Shown piece after piece: positions 9,417-17,906 of a DNA stretch of 64,000 nucleotides. The position numbers and the translations under genes were made by a program. Numbering within the stretch: the first letter of the stretch is position 1; each line of letters starts with the position of its first letter. Source of the stretch: Alcanivorax sp. DG881 (lineage in GTDB: Bacteria; Pseudomonadota; Gammaproteobacteria; Pseudomonadales; Alcanivoracaceae). The DNA lies in NCBI RefSeq assembly GCF_000155615.1, contig NZ_DS989915.1:1532084-1596083 (forward strand), in the 5' to 3' direction. The notes beneath the pieces are model-generated. The model searched no databases and was not told the DNA's origin. It saw only the letters and a list, made by a program, of their open reading frames with translations.

Positions 9417-10097
9417 TCAGTCTTCCAGTGACAGTGTGTCCATCCCCGGCAGTGGCGGCAAATCTTTCCGGGTGGCATTGGCGAAGCGCGGCTTTTCCAG
9501 CTGGACCTTCAACCCCTGCAGGGTTTCCAGCGGCGCCTTGGTCGCTACCAGGTTCGCCAGCCACACCGGCACGCTGCCGCCCGGATCCACAAAGGTTTCG
9601 AACTGCACCCGCACCCAGCCATCGTCCATGGGAGTAATGATGAACTGGTTATCCAGCGCGGGAATACGTACAAAACCATCCTGCTTTCCCAGCACATTGT
9701 CGGCGTTCACGCTGTGCAGGGTGATCGAGCCGGAGTCTTCGTTCTGGCTCAGTGTATTGGCCAGCACCACGTCCCGGTCCGATACCGGCCAGATACCGTG
9801 AAAGCGCATGTGAATTTCTTCACGGTCTTCCACCGACAGCCGCTTGGCCCCCTGGTTCTGGAAGATCCATTCCGGGAAGGTGTCCACGGCGGTAATCACC
9901 GCCAGCACCGAGGTGGCGGATGCCTTCACTTCGACAATGCCCTTGAAGGCTTTCACCGGGCTATTGGAAACATCCCGCACATACGTGGTCACATCTCCCC
10001 GGGCCTCACCCTCATGGTTGGTTTTCCAGTTTGCCGCCCAGGCCGGGTTCACCAGCACCAGAGGGGCCAACAACAACGCCACAAACATCGCTCGCAA
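9417..10097 (-). CDS. Exported START-domain (lipid-binding-like) protein
   Basis: The product of about 226 residues starts with a signal peptide ending PAWAAN, so it is probably periplasmic. The rest matches bacterial START/SRPBCC-fold proteins: a helix-grip beta sheet with PVKAFKGIVEVKASATSVL, FHGIWPVSDRDVV and WVRVQFETFVDPGG. START domains bind hydrophobic ligands such as lipids or sterols; the ligand here is unknown. The likely start is the TTG at 10097, seven bases after GGAG; the ATG three codons later is too far from that site. It is a paralogue of the next gene upstream, so the pair looks like a tandem duplication. Confidence 0.8.
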   Translation of the reverse strand: MRAMFVALLLAPLVLVNPAWAANWKTNHEGEARGDVTTYVRDVSNSPVKAFKGIVEVKASATSVLAVITAVDTFPEWIFQNQGAKRLSVEDREEIHMRFHGIWPVSDRDVVLANTLSQNEDSGSITLHSVNADNVLGKQDGFVRIPALDNQFIITPMDDGWVRVQFETFVDPGGSVPVWLANLVATKAPLETLQGLKVQLEKPRFANATRKDLPPLPGMDTLSLED

Positions 10098-10248
10098 AGG
10101 TCTTCTCCTTACTCTTCTCTTCAACAGGAATACATCATCCAAAACGCTGGCCGCAGTATGCTGCCCGCGCACAGGGAAGCAACCGCCGGCCGGGGTATTG
10201 GCCCCAATTACCGGCGCTGCCGAGGGCAGTTCAAGACTGATGTTTTTC

Positions 10249-10953
10249 TCACTCAGGCTGATGGCTCTGCGGCACGTCCATCCCTTTCAGTCCCGGGTAA
10301 CGCTTCACCGCCTGCTCCAGCGTGGCCTTCTGGTAGGAGTCACTGCTGGCCATCTCGCGTAGCCCCTGCAGGGTTTCCTGGGGCGCCTTGTGGGAAATCA
10401 CGTTTGCCACCGAAGACACATTGCCACCCGGATCGATAAAGGTTTCGAATTCGATGCGAGTCCAGCCATTATCCAGCGGCGTCAGCACGAACTGATCTTC
10501 CAGCGCAGCAACGCGCACATACCCTTCGTGCTCCGGCTCGCCATCCACGGCCTGGGAGGCCAGGGTAATAGCACCGGTTTCCTTGTTCTGGGTGGCCTGA
10601 GTCTTGATCAGCGCATCACGGTCCTTGGCCGGCCAGATGCCCTTGAAACGGATATAGGCCTGATCGTTATCGCGTAACTCCAGTGACTGACACTGATACA
10701 ACCAGTCCGCGCAGGCACTGCTATCCGCCATCACCGCCAGCACGCTCAACACCGGCGCCTGTACCTCAGTAACCCCCCGGAAGGCTTTCACCGGGCTGTC
10801 TGCCATGGCTTTCTCGTAGGTGCTGATATCAGTCCGCGCCTCACCTTCATTCACGGTCTCCCAATCCGCCGCCATGGAACCGGCGGATAACATCAAGGTC
10901 ACGGCCAATGCTGATACGCGTACCGGGCGGGTCCATCCTGTCACTTTGCTCAT
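10249..10953 (-). CDS. Exported START-domain protein, tandem paralogue
   Basis: The 234-residue product has a signal peptide ending GSMAAD and a START-like domain. It shares PVKAFRGVTEVQAPVLSVL, FKGIWPAKDRDA, ETFIDPGG and KAPQETLQGL with its neighbour at 9417-10097. A good Shine-Dalgarno (AAGGAGAGACC) precedes the ATG. The two genes share motif order over their whole length but have clearly diverged. It is divergent from yidD, with 165 bp of shared promoter space. Function is probably binding or carriage of a lipid-like ligand in the periplasm; that rests on fold recognition alone. Confidence 0.8.
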   Translation of the reverse strand: MSKVTGWTRPVRVSALAVTLMLSAGSMAADWETVNEGEARTDISTYEKAMADSPVKAFRGVTEVQAPVLSVLAVMADSSACADWLYQCQSLELRDNDQAYIRFKGIWPAKDRDALIKTQATQNKETGAITLASQAVDGEPEHEGYVRVAALEDQFVLTPLDNGWTRIEFETFIDPGGNVSSVANVISHKAPQETLQGLREMASSDSYQKATLEQAVKRYPGLKGMDVPQSHQPE

Positions 10954-11118
10954 GGTCTCTCCTTGTTGCCCTGAGGCTGCTTTACCGTTGCATCATCATG
11001 AAATCGCAACACTTTCTTATCACGCTGCTTATTACGACCATGGAACAGCACTGGTATCTCCCCACGCGATGGCTATATCATGCTTTTTTTACAACTTACG
11101 ACAGGCAGTGCTGGTCAC

Positions 11119-11400
11119 GTGAAATCGCTTCTGCTTGGCGCCATCTGGCTGTACCAGAAGGTGCTGAGCCCCTGGATAGGCAATCAATGCCGCTTCTACC
11201 CCACCTGCTCGGAATATGCCCGGCAGGCGGTAGTTGCCCATGGCAGCCTGCGCGGCAGCGCACTGGCGGCGAAGCGACTGTGCAAGTGTCACCCCTGGCA
11301 CCCGGGCGGTTTTGACTACGTGCCCGGCACCGAGCCTGACCCGGAAGCGCACCAATGCACATCGCCATGCGGTGACAACAGCGGGGGGACATCACCATGA
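11119..11400 (+). CDS. yidD: Membrane protein insertion efficiency factor YidD
   Basis: The product matches YidD: an amphipathic N-terminus (LLLGAIWLYQKVLSPWIG), then NQCRFYPTCSEYARQAV and CKCHPWHPGGFDYVP, with the usual conserved cysteines. YidD is a small peripheral inner-membrane protein that helps YidC insert proteins. It normally sits in rpmH-rnpA-yidD-yidC, so this location is atypical and it may be a second copy. I prefer the GTG at 11119 because family members begin at this point; an in-frame ATG at 11080 is possible. The stop overlaps the next start (ATGA), tying it to the putative zinc genes. Confidence 0.85.
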   Translation: MKSLLLGAIWLYQKVLSPWIGNQCRFYPTCSEYARQAVVAHGSLRGSALAAKRLCKCHPWHPGGFDYVPGTEPDPEAHQCTSPCGDNSGGTSP

Positions 11401-11717
11401 TCCCCGCCATGCTGAACCGCTACCATCGCGGCCTGTCACTGTCTCTAGTACTCGGCCTGTTCTGTGCCCAGCTGCTGCTGGCATGGCACGCCCCGGCCCA
11501 CATTGACGCCGGCCAACACAGCCCCACCACGGAGCTGCTGGCTTCCGCTGATTGTCAGGTGTGTACCCACGGCCATGGCATGCTGGCGCTGCCCAGCGTC
11601 TACAGTGCACCAGTCGCGAAACGCACCGAACCCGTTCCGCTCGCGCCCGCCACCGCCGTGGTGCACCGCAGCAAGCGCAATCCCTACCCGCCCCGCGGCC
11701 CCCCTGTTTCTGCCTGA
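11397..11717 (+). CDS. Small secreted protein, DUF2946-like, with His/Cys motif
   Basis: The 106-residue protein has an N-terminal hydrophobic segment (LSLSLVLGLFCAQLLLAWHA) acting as signal or anchor, then a short mature part with CQVCTHGHGM. This CxxCxHxH cluster is a plausible metal site and resembles the small DUF2946 proteins found next to metal-related TonB receptors. It overlaps yidD by four bases and lies 198 bp before the ZnuD-like receptor. I infer a periplasmic role in zinc or other transition-metal handling. The family assignment is from pattern and context only. Confidence 0.6.
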   Translation: MIPAMLNRYHRGLSLSLVLGLFCAQLLLAWHAPAHIDAGQHSPTTELLASADCQVCTHGHGMLALPSVYSAPVAKRTEPVPLAPATAVVHRSKRNPYPPRGPPVSA

Positions 11718-11915
11718 TTCCCGTTACTGATCCCTGATCATACTGGCGCATCGCCTTTTGCCCCTCTCCTTGAGAGCCGGGCCTGTTGCGCCTGCCTGCG
11801 ATCAGCAACAAACGTGTTTCCGGCACGAGTCCGGCCAGCCGCTTTCTTTTCGGCTGCGCCCTTTTACTCGCGCCCTCATTCATGCCCTGCATGAACGCTA
11901 GAGACAGAGGTAGTT

Positions 11916-13982
11916 ATGATATTTCGACGCCAGACCCTGACCGGGTGCGTCGCCGTGGCCCTGTTGGCGCCCACGGCAGTATTGGCCGACTCCGCAAACG
12001 AAAGCGGAACCCAGGAAAACGTTCACGAGCTGAAGCAAGTGGACGTGTCCGCCCTGCCGCTGGGCAGTAACAGCCCCAGCACGCCCTATTCGGTGATGGA
12101 TCAGCAAACCCTCACCCAGAAGAGCCAGAATACCCTTGGGGAAACCCTGAAAGACCAACCCGGTGTCCACAGTGACACCTTTGGCGGCGGCGCCAGCCGG
12201 CCAGTCATTCGTGGCCTGGGCGGCCCACGCGTGGGGGTCCTCAATGATGGCTCCCAGGTACTGGATGCTTCCAGTATTTCCCCGGATCACGCGGTCACGG
12301 TGGATCCCCTGCTGGCGCGCCAGATCGAAGTCCTGCGCGGCCCGTCCACCCTACTCTATGGCAGCGGTGCCAGCGGCGGTGTGGTGAACGTGCTCGACAC
12401 CCGCATCCCCACCCAGCGCCCCCGCGAAGAGGTGGAAGGTTTCGTGGCGGCCCGGGCCAATACCGTGGCCGATGAGAACGCCACTGCCGCCGGCCTCACC
12501 TTCTCGGCCACCGACAATCTGGTGTTCCGGGTGGAAGGCAGTCGCCGTGACGCGGACGATTACGAAGTGAATGGCTTCGAAGAACTCACCGTGCCCGGCA
12601 CCTATGCGGAAAGCGACAATGGCAGCATTGGCGCCTCCTGGATCGGTGATCAGGGCTACTTCGGCATGGCCTACAGCTATCGTCGCGACAACTATGGCCT
12701 GCCCGGCCACAGCCACGAATTCGAGGAGTGCGGGGCCAACGGCTCCAGCCTGGATTGCCCCACCGGCGGCCATAATCACGACCATGGCGAGATCGTCCCC
12801 TATGTGGATCTGGCCAGCCGCCGGGTGGATGCCCGTGGTGAATACCGCGACCCCTTCGCCGGGGTTACCGCTATTCGTTTCCGTGGCAATCACACCGATT
12901 ATCGCCACCACGAAATTGAGGAAGGCACCATCGGCAGCACCTTCACCAACAGGGGCGGCGATGCGCGGCTGGAAGTGGAACACAAACCGCTGGGTAACTG
13001 GCGCGGCGTTGTGGGCCTGCAGTACACCAGCTTCGACTTCAGCTCACTGGGTGGCGAAGCCTTCGTACCGAAGACAGAAACCGAATCCTTTGCCGTCTTT
13101 GCAGTAGAGGAATATGTCTTCAGCGAGCAATGGTCCTTCGAACTGGGGGCCCGGCAGGAGCACCTCACTCAGACGCCAGACGATCGCAACGGCCAGGCCC
13201 TGGCCAAAGTCACCGCCGATAACGCGTCTTTCTCGGGCGCGGCCAACTGGCGTTTTGTACCCGGCTACGAGCTGGTGCTGTCCGTGGGTCACTCTGGTCG
13301 CGCGCCCAGCGCCCAGGAGCTCTATGCGGAAGGCGTTCACCTGGCCACCAACACCTACGAATGCGGCCTGCTCAGCGACTGTGGTGGCGGCCAGCGCGAT
13401 CTGGATGACGAAGTCAGCCTCAACGCCAACCTGAACCTGCGCAAGACCCAGGGCGACTGGCTGTTTGATCTAGGCATCTTCGAAAACCGCATCAACAACT
13501 ACATCTATGCCCGCACCCTCGATCAGATCGAAGACTTCCGCCTGATCAAGTACAGCCAGCGTGACGCCACCTTCACCGGTGCCGAAGCATCTCTGAGCTA
13601 CTACGGTATCGACCCGGTGGGCATCACGGTCTTTGGTGATACGGTGCGCGCCACCTTCGATGATGGCGGCTACCTGCCCCGCATTCCCGCCAAACGGTTA
13701 GGGACACGCCTCAACAGCTACCTGGGCAACTTCGACGGAGAACTGGAGTTCTACCGCAGCTTTGCCCAGGACCAGATCGCGGGCTTTGAGGAGACCACCC
13801 CGTCCTACGACATGGTCAACGCGACCCTCAGCTACCGGCTACGTGGCGACCAGCGCTACACCTTCTATGTGCGCGGCAACAACCTGCTGGGCGAAGAGGT
13901 ATTCAACCACTCTTCCTTCCTCGCCAGCACCGTGCCGGAGCCAGGTCGCAATGTCACCGTGGGTACCCGCATTGAATTTTGA
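11916..13982 (+). CDS. znuD: ZnuD-like TonB-dependent outer-membrane receptor
   Basis: A 688-residue outer-membrane receptor. It has a signal peptide ending TAVLADS, a plug domain (about 45-165; LGETLKDQPGV, RPVIRGLGG, VLRGPSTLLYGSGASGGVVN), then a 22-strand barrel ending in an aromatic residue (TRIEF). Residues about 264-293 form a His-rich extracellular loop (GHSHEFEECG, then GGHNHDHGE) with two cysteines. Such loops are the hallmark of ZnuD, the TonB-dependent zinc importer of Neisseria and relatives. An AGAGG precedes the ATG. The His/Asp-rich AztD-like lipoprotein follows 76 bp later and could take zinc from the receptor. No clear Zur operator was seen upstream. Confidence 0.82.
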   Translation: MIFRRQTLTGCVAVALLAPTAVLADSANESGTQENVHELKQVDVSALPLGSNSPSTPYSVMDQQTLTQKSQNTLGETLKDQPGVHSDTFGGGASRPVIRGLGGPRVGVLNDGSQVLDASSISPDHAVTVDPLLARQIEVLRGPSTLLYGSGASGGVVNVLDTRIPTQRPREEVEGFVAARANTVADENATAAGLTFSATDNLVFRVEGSRRDADDYEVNGFEELTVPGTYAESDNGSIGASWIGDQGYFGMAYSYRRDNYGLPGHSHEFEECGANGSSLDCPTGGHNHDHGEIVPYVDLASRRVDARGEYRDPFAGVTAIRFRGNHTDYRHHEIEEGTIGSTFTNRGGDARLEVEHKPLGNWRGVVGLQYTSFDFSSLGGEAFVPKTETESFAVFAVEEYVFSEQWSFELGARQEHLTQTPDDRNGQALAKVTADNASFSGAANWRFVPGYELVLSVGHSGRAPSAQELYAEGVHLATNTYECGLLSDCGGGQRDLDDEVSLNANLNLRKTQGDWLFDLGIFENRINNYIYARTLDQIEDFRLIKYSQRDATFTGAEASLSYYGIDPVGITVFGDTVRATFDDGGYLPRIPAKRLGTRLNSYLGNFDGELEFYRSFAQDQIAGFEETTPSYDMVNATLSYRLRGDQRYTFYVRGNNLLGEEVFNHSSFLASTVPEPGRNVTVGTRIEF

Positions 13983-14058
13983 TAAGCCACAACGTTAACG
14001 GCATCTGTGCCGGCGCCTTTACTCCGCCGGACACAACAACATGAATATGGAGAACACC

Positions 14059-15387
14059 ATGCAACGCATGATGAAAAACCTGAAACAAAACGCAGCCCTG
14101 CCCCTGTCCTTGCTTGCCGCCCTCACCATGGCCGGCTGTAACGAAACCGGCACCAGCTCGCTGGGCAGCAGTGAAGACGAACACGACCATGCCGAGAATG
14201 ATCATCCCGGCCGCCTGGTTATTGCCGCTGATGACGACGGCACCCAACTGTATATGTACGACCTGGAGGCCGGCGCCCTGCTACCCGGCACCTTGTCTCT
14301 CGACCATGACGCCAGTGCGCTCTACACCAGCCCGGGCAAGCGCTTTGTGCTGGCCGTGCAGCGAGATGACAATCAGGTTCAGATCGTTGATGGCGGCCTC
14401 TACCTGCATGACGACCATGTGGACGAAGTGATCCCCTCCTTTGCGGGCACGCTCACAGGTCCGGCGCCCACCCACTTCCGGGTTCATGGTGAGCAGGCCG
14501 CTCTGTTCTATGACGGCGATGCCGCCAACGCCGTCATGGCCCAGGTGGAACTGCTCACTGATGAATCGCTGGAAACCGCCTCCAGCGTAGCCAGCCAGAC
14601 CCTCGCCAGCGCCCATCATGGCGTGGCCGAACCCCGTGGTGATGTACTGCTGGCCACCTTCCGCACTGCCGCCTCCGGCCTCCCGGAAACCGTTGATGTC
14701 TACCACCAGCACGGCGATCACTATCACAAGGAAGACACCATCGTTCCGACCTGTCCGGACCTTCATGGCGCCGGCTCCAACGAAGACTACTCGGTGTTCG
14801 GCTGTAGTGATGGCATCCTGATCGTCCATCAGGACGGAGAGGATTTCACCGCCGAGAAGATCACCAACGCCACCCTTGGCCTGGCTGCCGGCGAGCGTAT
14901 CGGCAGCTTCGACAGTCATCACGAGCTGAGCCACTTCGTGGGTTATGCCGGTGACAGCATCTATATCATCCACCCGGAAGACGGTGATGCCGAAGCACTG
15001 GACTGGACAGAAGGCGCAGCCGTGTCACTGGAAAGCCACCGCCTGGATCCCCACGGGGAGCATCTTGTGCTGCTGGATGATGCCGGGGACCTGCGTATTT
15101 TCGACACCGCTGACTGGAGTGAGCACGCCCACGTGGAAGATGCCATCGCACCGGGCAATACCCAAATGGTCGTGGCCGGCGAGCCCGCGCATGTCTTCCT
15201 TTCGGATACCGGCAACAACTCCATCGTTGTCGTGCATCTTGAAGAAGGCAGCCTGGAATCCCCACTCAGCCTGACCTTCCCGCCCGCAGCACTGGCCTGG
15301 GCCGGTCTTGATAGCGACCATGAAGAAGAACATAGCGACGAAGACGAGCACGATCATGACGACGATGGCCATGATCACGACCACTAA
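14059..15387 (+). CDS. AztD-like beta-propeller lipoprotein, putative zinc metallochaperone
   Basis: About 442 residues. A signal peptide with lipobox LTMAGC predicts a lipid-anchored protein. Short repeated blades (LVIAADDDGTQLYMYDL, HLVLLDDAGDLRIFDTADW) suggest a beta-propeller. The sequence is full of His/Asp runs: EDEHDHAENDH after the lipobox, LHDDHVDE, YHQHGDHYHKED, and the C-terminal tail DEHDHDDDGHDHDH. Its overall pattern recalls AztD, the periplasmic zinc chaperone of the AztABC importer, but AztD is soluble and no AztABC gene is present here. The start at 14059 has GGAG six bases upstream; earlier ATGs at 14041 and 14047 do not. It probably receives zinc from the ZnuD-like receptor. 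Confidence 0.72.
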   Translation: MQRMMKNLKQNAALPLSLLAALTMAGCNETGTSSLGSSEDEHDHAENDHPGRLVIAADDDGTQLYMYDLEAGALLPGTLSLDHDASALYTSPGKRFVLAVQRDDNQVQIVDGGLYLHDDHVDEVIPSFAGTLTGPAPTHFRVHGEQAALFYDGDAANAVMAQVELLTDESLETASSVASQTLASAHHGVAEPRGDVLLATFRTAASGLPETVDVYHQHGDHYHKEDTIVPTCPDLHGAGSNEDYSVFGCSDGILIVHQDGEDFTAEKITNATLGLAAGERIGSFDSHHELSHFVGYAGDSIYIIHPEDGDAEALDWTEGAAVSLESHRLDPHGEHLVLLDDAGDLRIFDTADWSEHAHVEDAIAPGNTQMVVAGEPAHVFLSDTGNNSIVVVHLEEGSLESPLSLTFPPAALAWAGLDSDHEEEHSDEDEHDHDDDGHDHDH

Positions 15388-15407
15388 GCTCTGAACCACA
15401 GGAGGCT

Positions 15408-15442
15408 GCCTGCAGGCGATGCTCTTTGCATCCCCTGCAGGC
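15408..15442. terminator. Long hairpin after the AztD-like gene
   Basis: GCCTGCAGGCGATGC (15408-15422) and GCATCCCCTGCAGGC (15428-15442) pair with one mismatch around a TCTTT loop. No T-tract follows, so it may terminate weakly or protect the transcript end. Confidence 0.4.
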
Positions 15443-15553
15443 GTTCCTGCCCCCCCTAACATCCCCTCAAACGCCCCCGGTCGCCGTCGTCCCCACTTTT
15501 CACTACAATCACTCTATTATTGCGTCGAGACTTCACATCCAGTGGGAGAACCC

Positions 15554-16072
15554 ATGAAAAAAGTATTGTTTGCCGCTGCTTTGGCAATGCCCCTTTTCGC
15601 CAACGCCGGCGGTTTTGCCGGTATCGATTTCATCAGCAGCGACATCGAGCCGGATAACACCACCGCCAGCGCCAAACCCGAAGCCCTGCAATTCAAGTTC
15701 GGTAGCTGGATCAACCGCGACGAAACCCTCGGTGGCGAAGTACGCCTGGGCCTGGGCGTCGGTGAAGATGAATTGAGCAACAACGTAGACGTGGAAATCG
15801 ACCGTTACTACGGCGCCTACTTCCGCGGCCAGTTCCCCAACACCATGCCCGTGCGCCCCTACGGCCTAATCGGTGCCACCTACATGGAAACCACCGAGAA
15901 AAATGCGTTCGGCGGCTCCGACGGGGAAAACTACAAAGACCTGTCTTTGGGCCTGGGTGTGGATTTCACCATCACCAAAACCCTGTTCATCAACCTGGAA
16001 TACATGCGGCTGGTGGATCGCAGCGGTGATGAAGTGACCAACCTTGGGCTGGGCCTGAACGGCCGATTCTGA
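15554..16072 (+). CDS. Small outer-membrane beta-barrel protein
   Basis: The 172-residue protein has a signal peptide (MKKVLFAAALAMPLFANA) and alternating beta-strand segments ending in phenylalanine (GLGLNGRF), as expected for an eight-stranded barrel of the OmpA/OmpW-like porin-family fold. The ATG at 15554 follows GGGAGAACCC. It has its own upstream region and a strong terminator, so it is likely a single-gene unit. Function is not predictable. It lies beside the zinc-related genes, but nothing in the sequence links it to metal. Confidence 0.75.
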   Translation: MKKVLFAAALAMPLFANAGGFAGIDFISSDIEPDNTTASAKPEALQFKFGSWINRDETLGGEVRLGLGVGEDELSNNVDVEIDRYYGAYFRGQFPNTMPVRPYGLIGATYMETTEKNAFGGSDGENYKDLSLGLGVDFTITKTLFINLEYMRLVDRSGDEVTNLGLGLNGRF

Positions 16073-16111
16073 TTAGGACACGCAGCACGCTGCAAGCATC
16101 ATGCTGAACGC
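16073..16111 (+). repeat. Stop-codon-adjacent repeat, copy after the barrel gene
   Basis: The TGA is followed by TTAGGACACGCAGCACGC and GCAAGCATCATGC words, a variant of the GAGACGC family. Confidence 0.45.
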
Positions 16112-16141
16112 AAAACGCCCACCGGAAGGTGGGCGTTTTTT
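16112..16141 (+). terminator. Rho-independent terminator
   Basis: AAAACGCCCACC (16112-16123), loop GGAA, GGTGGGCGTTTT (16128-16139), then further T. A perfect 12-bp stem that marks the left border of native sequence before the cassette array. Confidence 0.9.
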
Positions 16142-16189
16142 ATTGTGGGGTTTGTCGGTGAGGCGGGGTAGGTTCTTAGATTAAGAGAA

Positions 16190-16243
16190 GGTGTCCACTA
16201 AAGCGGGGGAACTACACAGTCCGGCAACATGCGCTTGTTAAGC
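16190..16243. mobile_element. Left boundary of cassette array: possible IS end plus half attC
   Basis: GTGTCCACTAAAGCGGGGGA (from 16191) looks like a terminal fragment of an IS3-type element. It is followed at 16234-16242 by CTTGTTAAG, the outer half of an attC site. The partner half (TAACGCC) is missing. The simplest reading is that an old insertion or deletion removed the rest of the array. Confidence 0.4.
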
Positions 16244-16633
16244 CTATATTTCACCGACTAGCTCGATCTCTTCTTTGCCGGTGCCATACTCTACAAATTC
16301 ATAAAGCATAGCGATGAAATAATCTGGCTCTTCCTTCTTGCTGAATAGTTTTTTAAGGAAGCTAGGTTGCTGTGTATTTGTTTCAATGTACTTGGAAATA
16401 CACTCAAGATCTTGTGAGGACAGAATGAGAACTTCTGCTTCGAACTCTTCCTTACTTGGATCAACTGGTATCCATTCGCGAATATCTTCGTTTATAAGCT
16501 TATCTTCGTCGAATTTTACGAAGTAATGATCCCCAACACCAACCTCTTCAGGGACTCGGTATAGTTCAGAGTTTTGTTTTCCGAATACGTATTTCCATAC
16601 GCAGTCATCATCACAAGTGACTAATCTTCCCAT
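16244..16633 (-). CDS. Hypothetical integron-cassette protein (acidic, 129 residues)
   Basis: I do not recognise this protein. It is soluble, acidic and about 129 residues long, with a Cys/Asp start (MGRLVTCDDDCVWKYVFGK) and a helical C-terminal half with LFSKKEEPDYFIAMLYEFVE. Its base composition is clearly lower in GC than the flanking chromosome. It is the last cassette of the array: an attC half-site borders each end, and CTCTCTCCTAGG just upstream of the ATG leaves only about 15 bases to the recombination point, as usual in cassettes. Confidence 0.7.
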   Translation of the reverse strand: MGRLVTCDDDCVWKYVFGKQNSELYRVPEEVGVGDHYFVKFDEDKLINEDIREWIPVDPSKEEFEAEVLILSSQDLECISKYIETNTQQPSFLKKLFSKKEEPDYFIAMLYEFVEYGTGKEEIELVGEI

Positions 16634-16697
16634 ACTCTCTCCTAGGGCTTAACGCCCGGCGCAGCAGACTGATCTGCTACCACTTTCGTGGACACTT

Positions 16698-17522
16698 TTA
16701 GACACACGCCCGCACATAGCTTGCCGGACTTTGGTACCCAATCCCAGAGTGAAGCCGCTCCCGATTATAGAACTCGATAAACTCAACAATCCCGGCAACC
16801 GCTTCAATATCATTTTCAAACTTACGCAGATGAACCAATTCAGTCTTTAGCGTATGGAAGAACGACTCCACCATCGCATTATCCAGGGGCGCTGCCTTTC
16901 GGCTCATGCTCCTGCGCAATCCCGCAGCAGCCACCAGATCTCGATATTTATGAGCGGCATATTCAATGCCCTGATCCGAGTGAAAAACACAACCCAAGCG
17001 AGGCTGCTCACGTGACAGCGCCATTCTTAACGCACTCTTGGTCAGCTCGCTGTTTCGCTTACGGCTGAATGACCAGCCCACAACCCTGCGGCTATACAGA
17101 TCCACGACTACCGCGTGATAAAGCCAACCCGAGCCCGTTCGGATATAGGTAAAGTCTCCGGCCCAGTGCTTGCCCTCACAGTCAGCAGATTCCTCCGCCC
17201 CCAGCACATTCCCTGCTGAACTATAGAACTCATGTCTTCCCGGATTCCAGACGTACAACCCTTTGCTGGAAGCATGGATCCCGGCTTCTTTCATCAACCG
17301 CGATACCCGACGGACACTGCAGGTGAAGCCATTGTTGCGGAGTTGCTGGTGAAGTCGTCTAGCGCCATAGGCTCGCCGAAATCCCTGATGCAGCTCGACC
17401 ATGGCCTCTTTCAGCCTTCCATCATACTGACTTCGCTCACTCTCAGACCGTGAACGCCAGGCATAATAGCCACTCCTCGACACGCCAAGAAGCTGATATA
17501 AACGACGCACATCCCGTCTCAA
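16698..17522 (-). CDS. IS3-family transposase OrfB (DDE integrase core)
   Basis: 274 residues. An HTH_21-like N-terminal part (LGVSRSGYYAWR, YGARRLHQQLR) is followed by an rve core with the DDE triad: Asp in KHWAGDFTYIRTGSG, Asp in VFHSDQGIEYAA and Glu in NAMVESFFHTLKTEL. The C-terminal NRERLHSGIGYQSPASY is typical of the family. OrfB begins at a TTG and lies in the same reading frame as OrfA, separated by a single TAA and five codons. Most IS3 members place OrfB in the -1 frame, so this copy would need reinitiation or readthrough, or it carries a compensated frame change. Confidence 0.9.
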   Translation of the reverse strand: MRRDVRRLYQLLGVSRSGYYAWRSRSESERSQYDGRLKEAMVELHQGFRRAYGARRLHQQLRNNGFTCSVRRVSRLMKEAGIHASSKGLYVWNPGRHEFYSSAGNVLGAEESADCEGKHWAGDFTYIRTGSGWLYHAVVVDLYSRRVVGWSFSRKRNSELTKSALRMALSREQPRLGCVFHSDQGIEYAAHKYRDLVAAAGLRRSMSRKAAPLDNAMVESFFHTLKTELVHLRKFENDIEAVAGIVEFIEFYNRERLHSGIGYQSPASYVRACV

Positions 17523-17537
17523 CCAGCTCGTAGAGCC

Positions 17538-17906
17538 TTACTTTTTCCGCTGGAAGAACCGCTCGGCCTTTTTTAGTAAATCGATCTCATCGTTTCGGTT
17601 CTCAAGCTCTCGCTCGAGCTTTTTGATGCGCTTTTCAGCTGCCGCGAGCTTCTCCTCTGCTTCCTTCGCAGGGTCCGCTCTGCTGGCGCGACGTTTCGGG
17701 GATGGCGATGACGATTTCATGTGCTTGTTCTCCCTGAGCTCCCCTCGCCGGTGCTCCATTTGCCAGCGATAAAGCATGACCGGGTGGATACCCAGAGACT
17801 CTGCCACATCCTTGGGCCTAACGTCAGGGTGATTCGCCAATTTAACGGCTTGGATTTTATAAGCCAGGGTATAACGGTCGTAATTTCTCTTTCTTGTGTG
17901 CCCCAC
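17538..17906 (-). CDS. IS3-family transposase OrfA (helix-turn-helix)
   Basis: 122 residues. Residues about 10-60 form an HTH_Tnp_1 domain (YKIQAVKLANHPDVRPKDVA, SLGIHPVMLYRW), which binds the terminal repeats. Residues about 80-120 form a leucine-zipper coiled coil (EEKLAAAEKRIKKLERELEN) used for multimerisation with OrfB. It ends FFQRKK at an AAAAAG run, then TAA. It reads with OrfB as one transcription unit. Confidence 0.88.
   Translation of the reverse strand: MGHTRKRNYDRYTLAYKIQAVKLANHPDVRPKDVAESLGIHPVMLYRWQMEHRRGELRENKHMKSSSPSPKRRASRADPAKEAEEKLAAAEKRIKKLERELENRNDEIDLLKKAERFFQRKK

Noticed and set aside
10954..11118. Possible Zur box before yidD and the ZnuD-like genes
   Set aside because: No GTTATA-like inverted pair was found; CTTATCAC and CTTATTAC in this region are direct and not inverted words.
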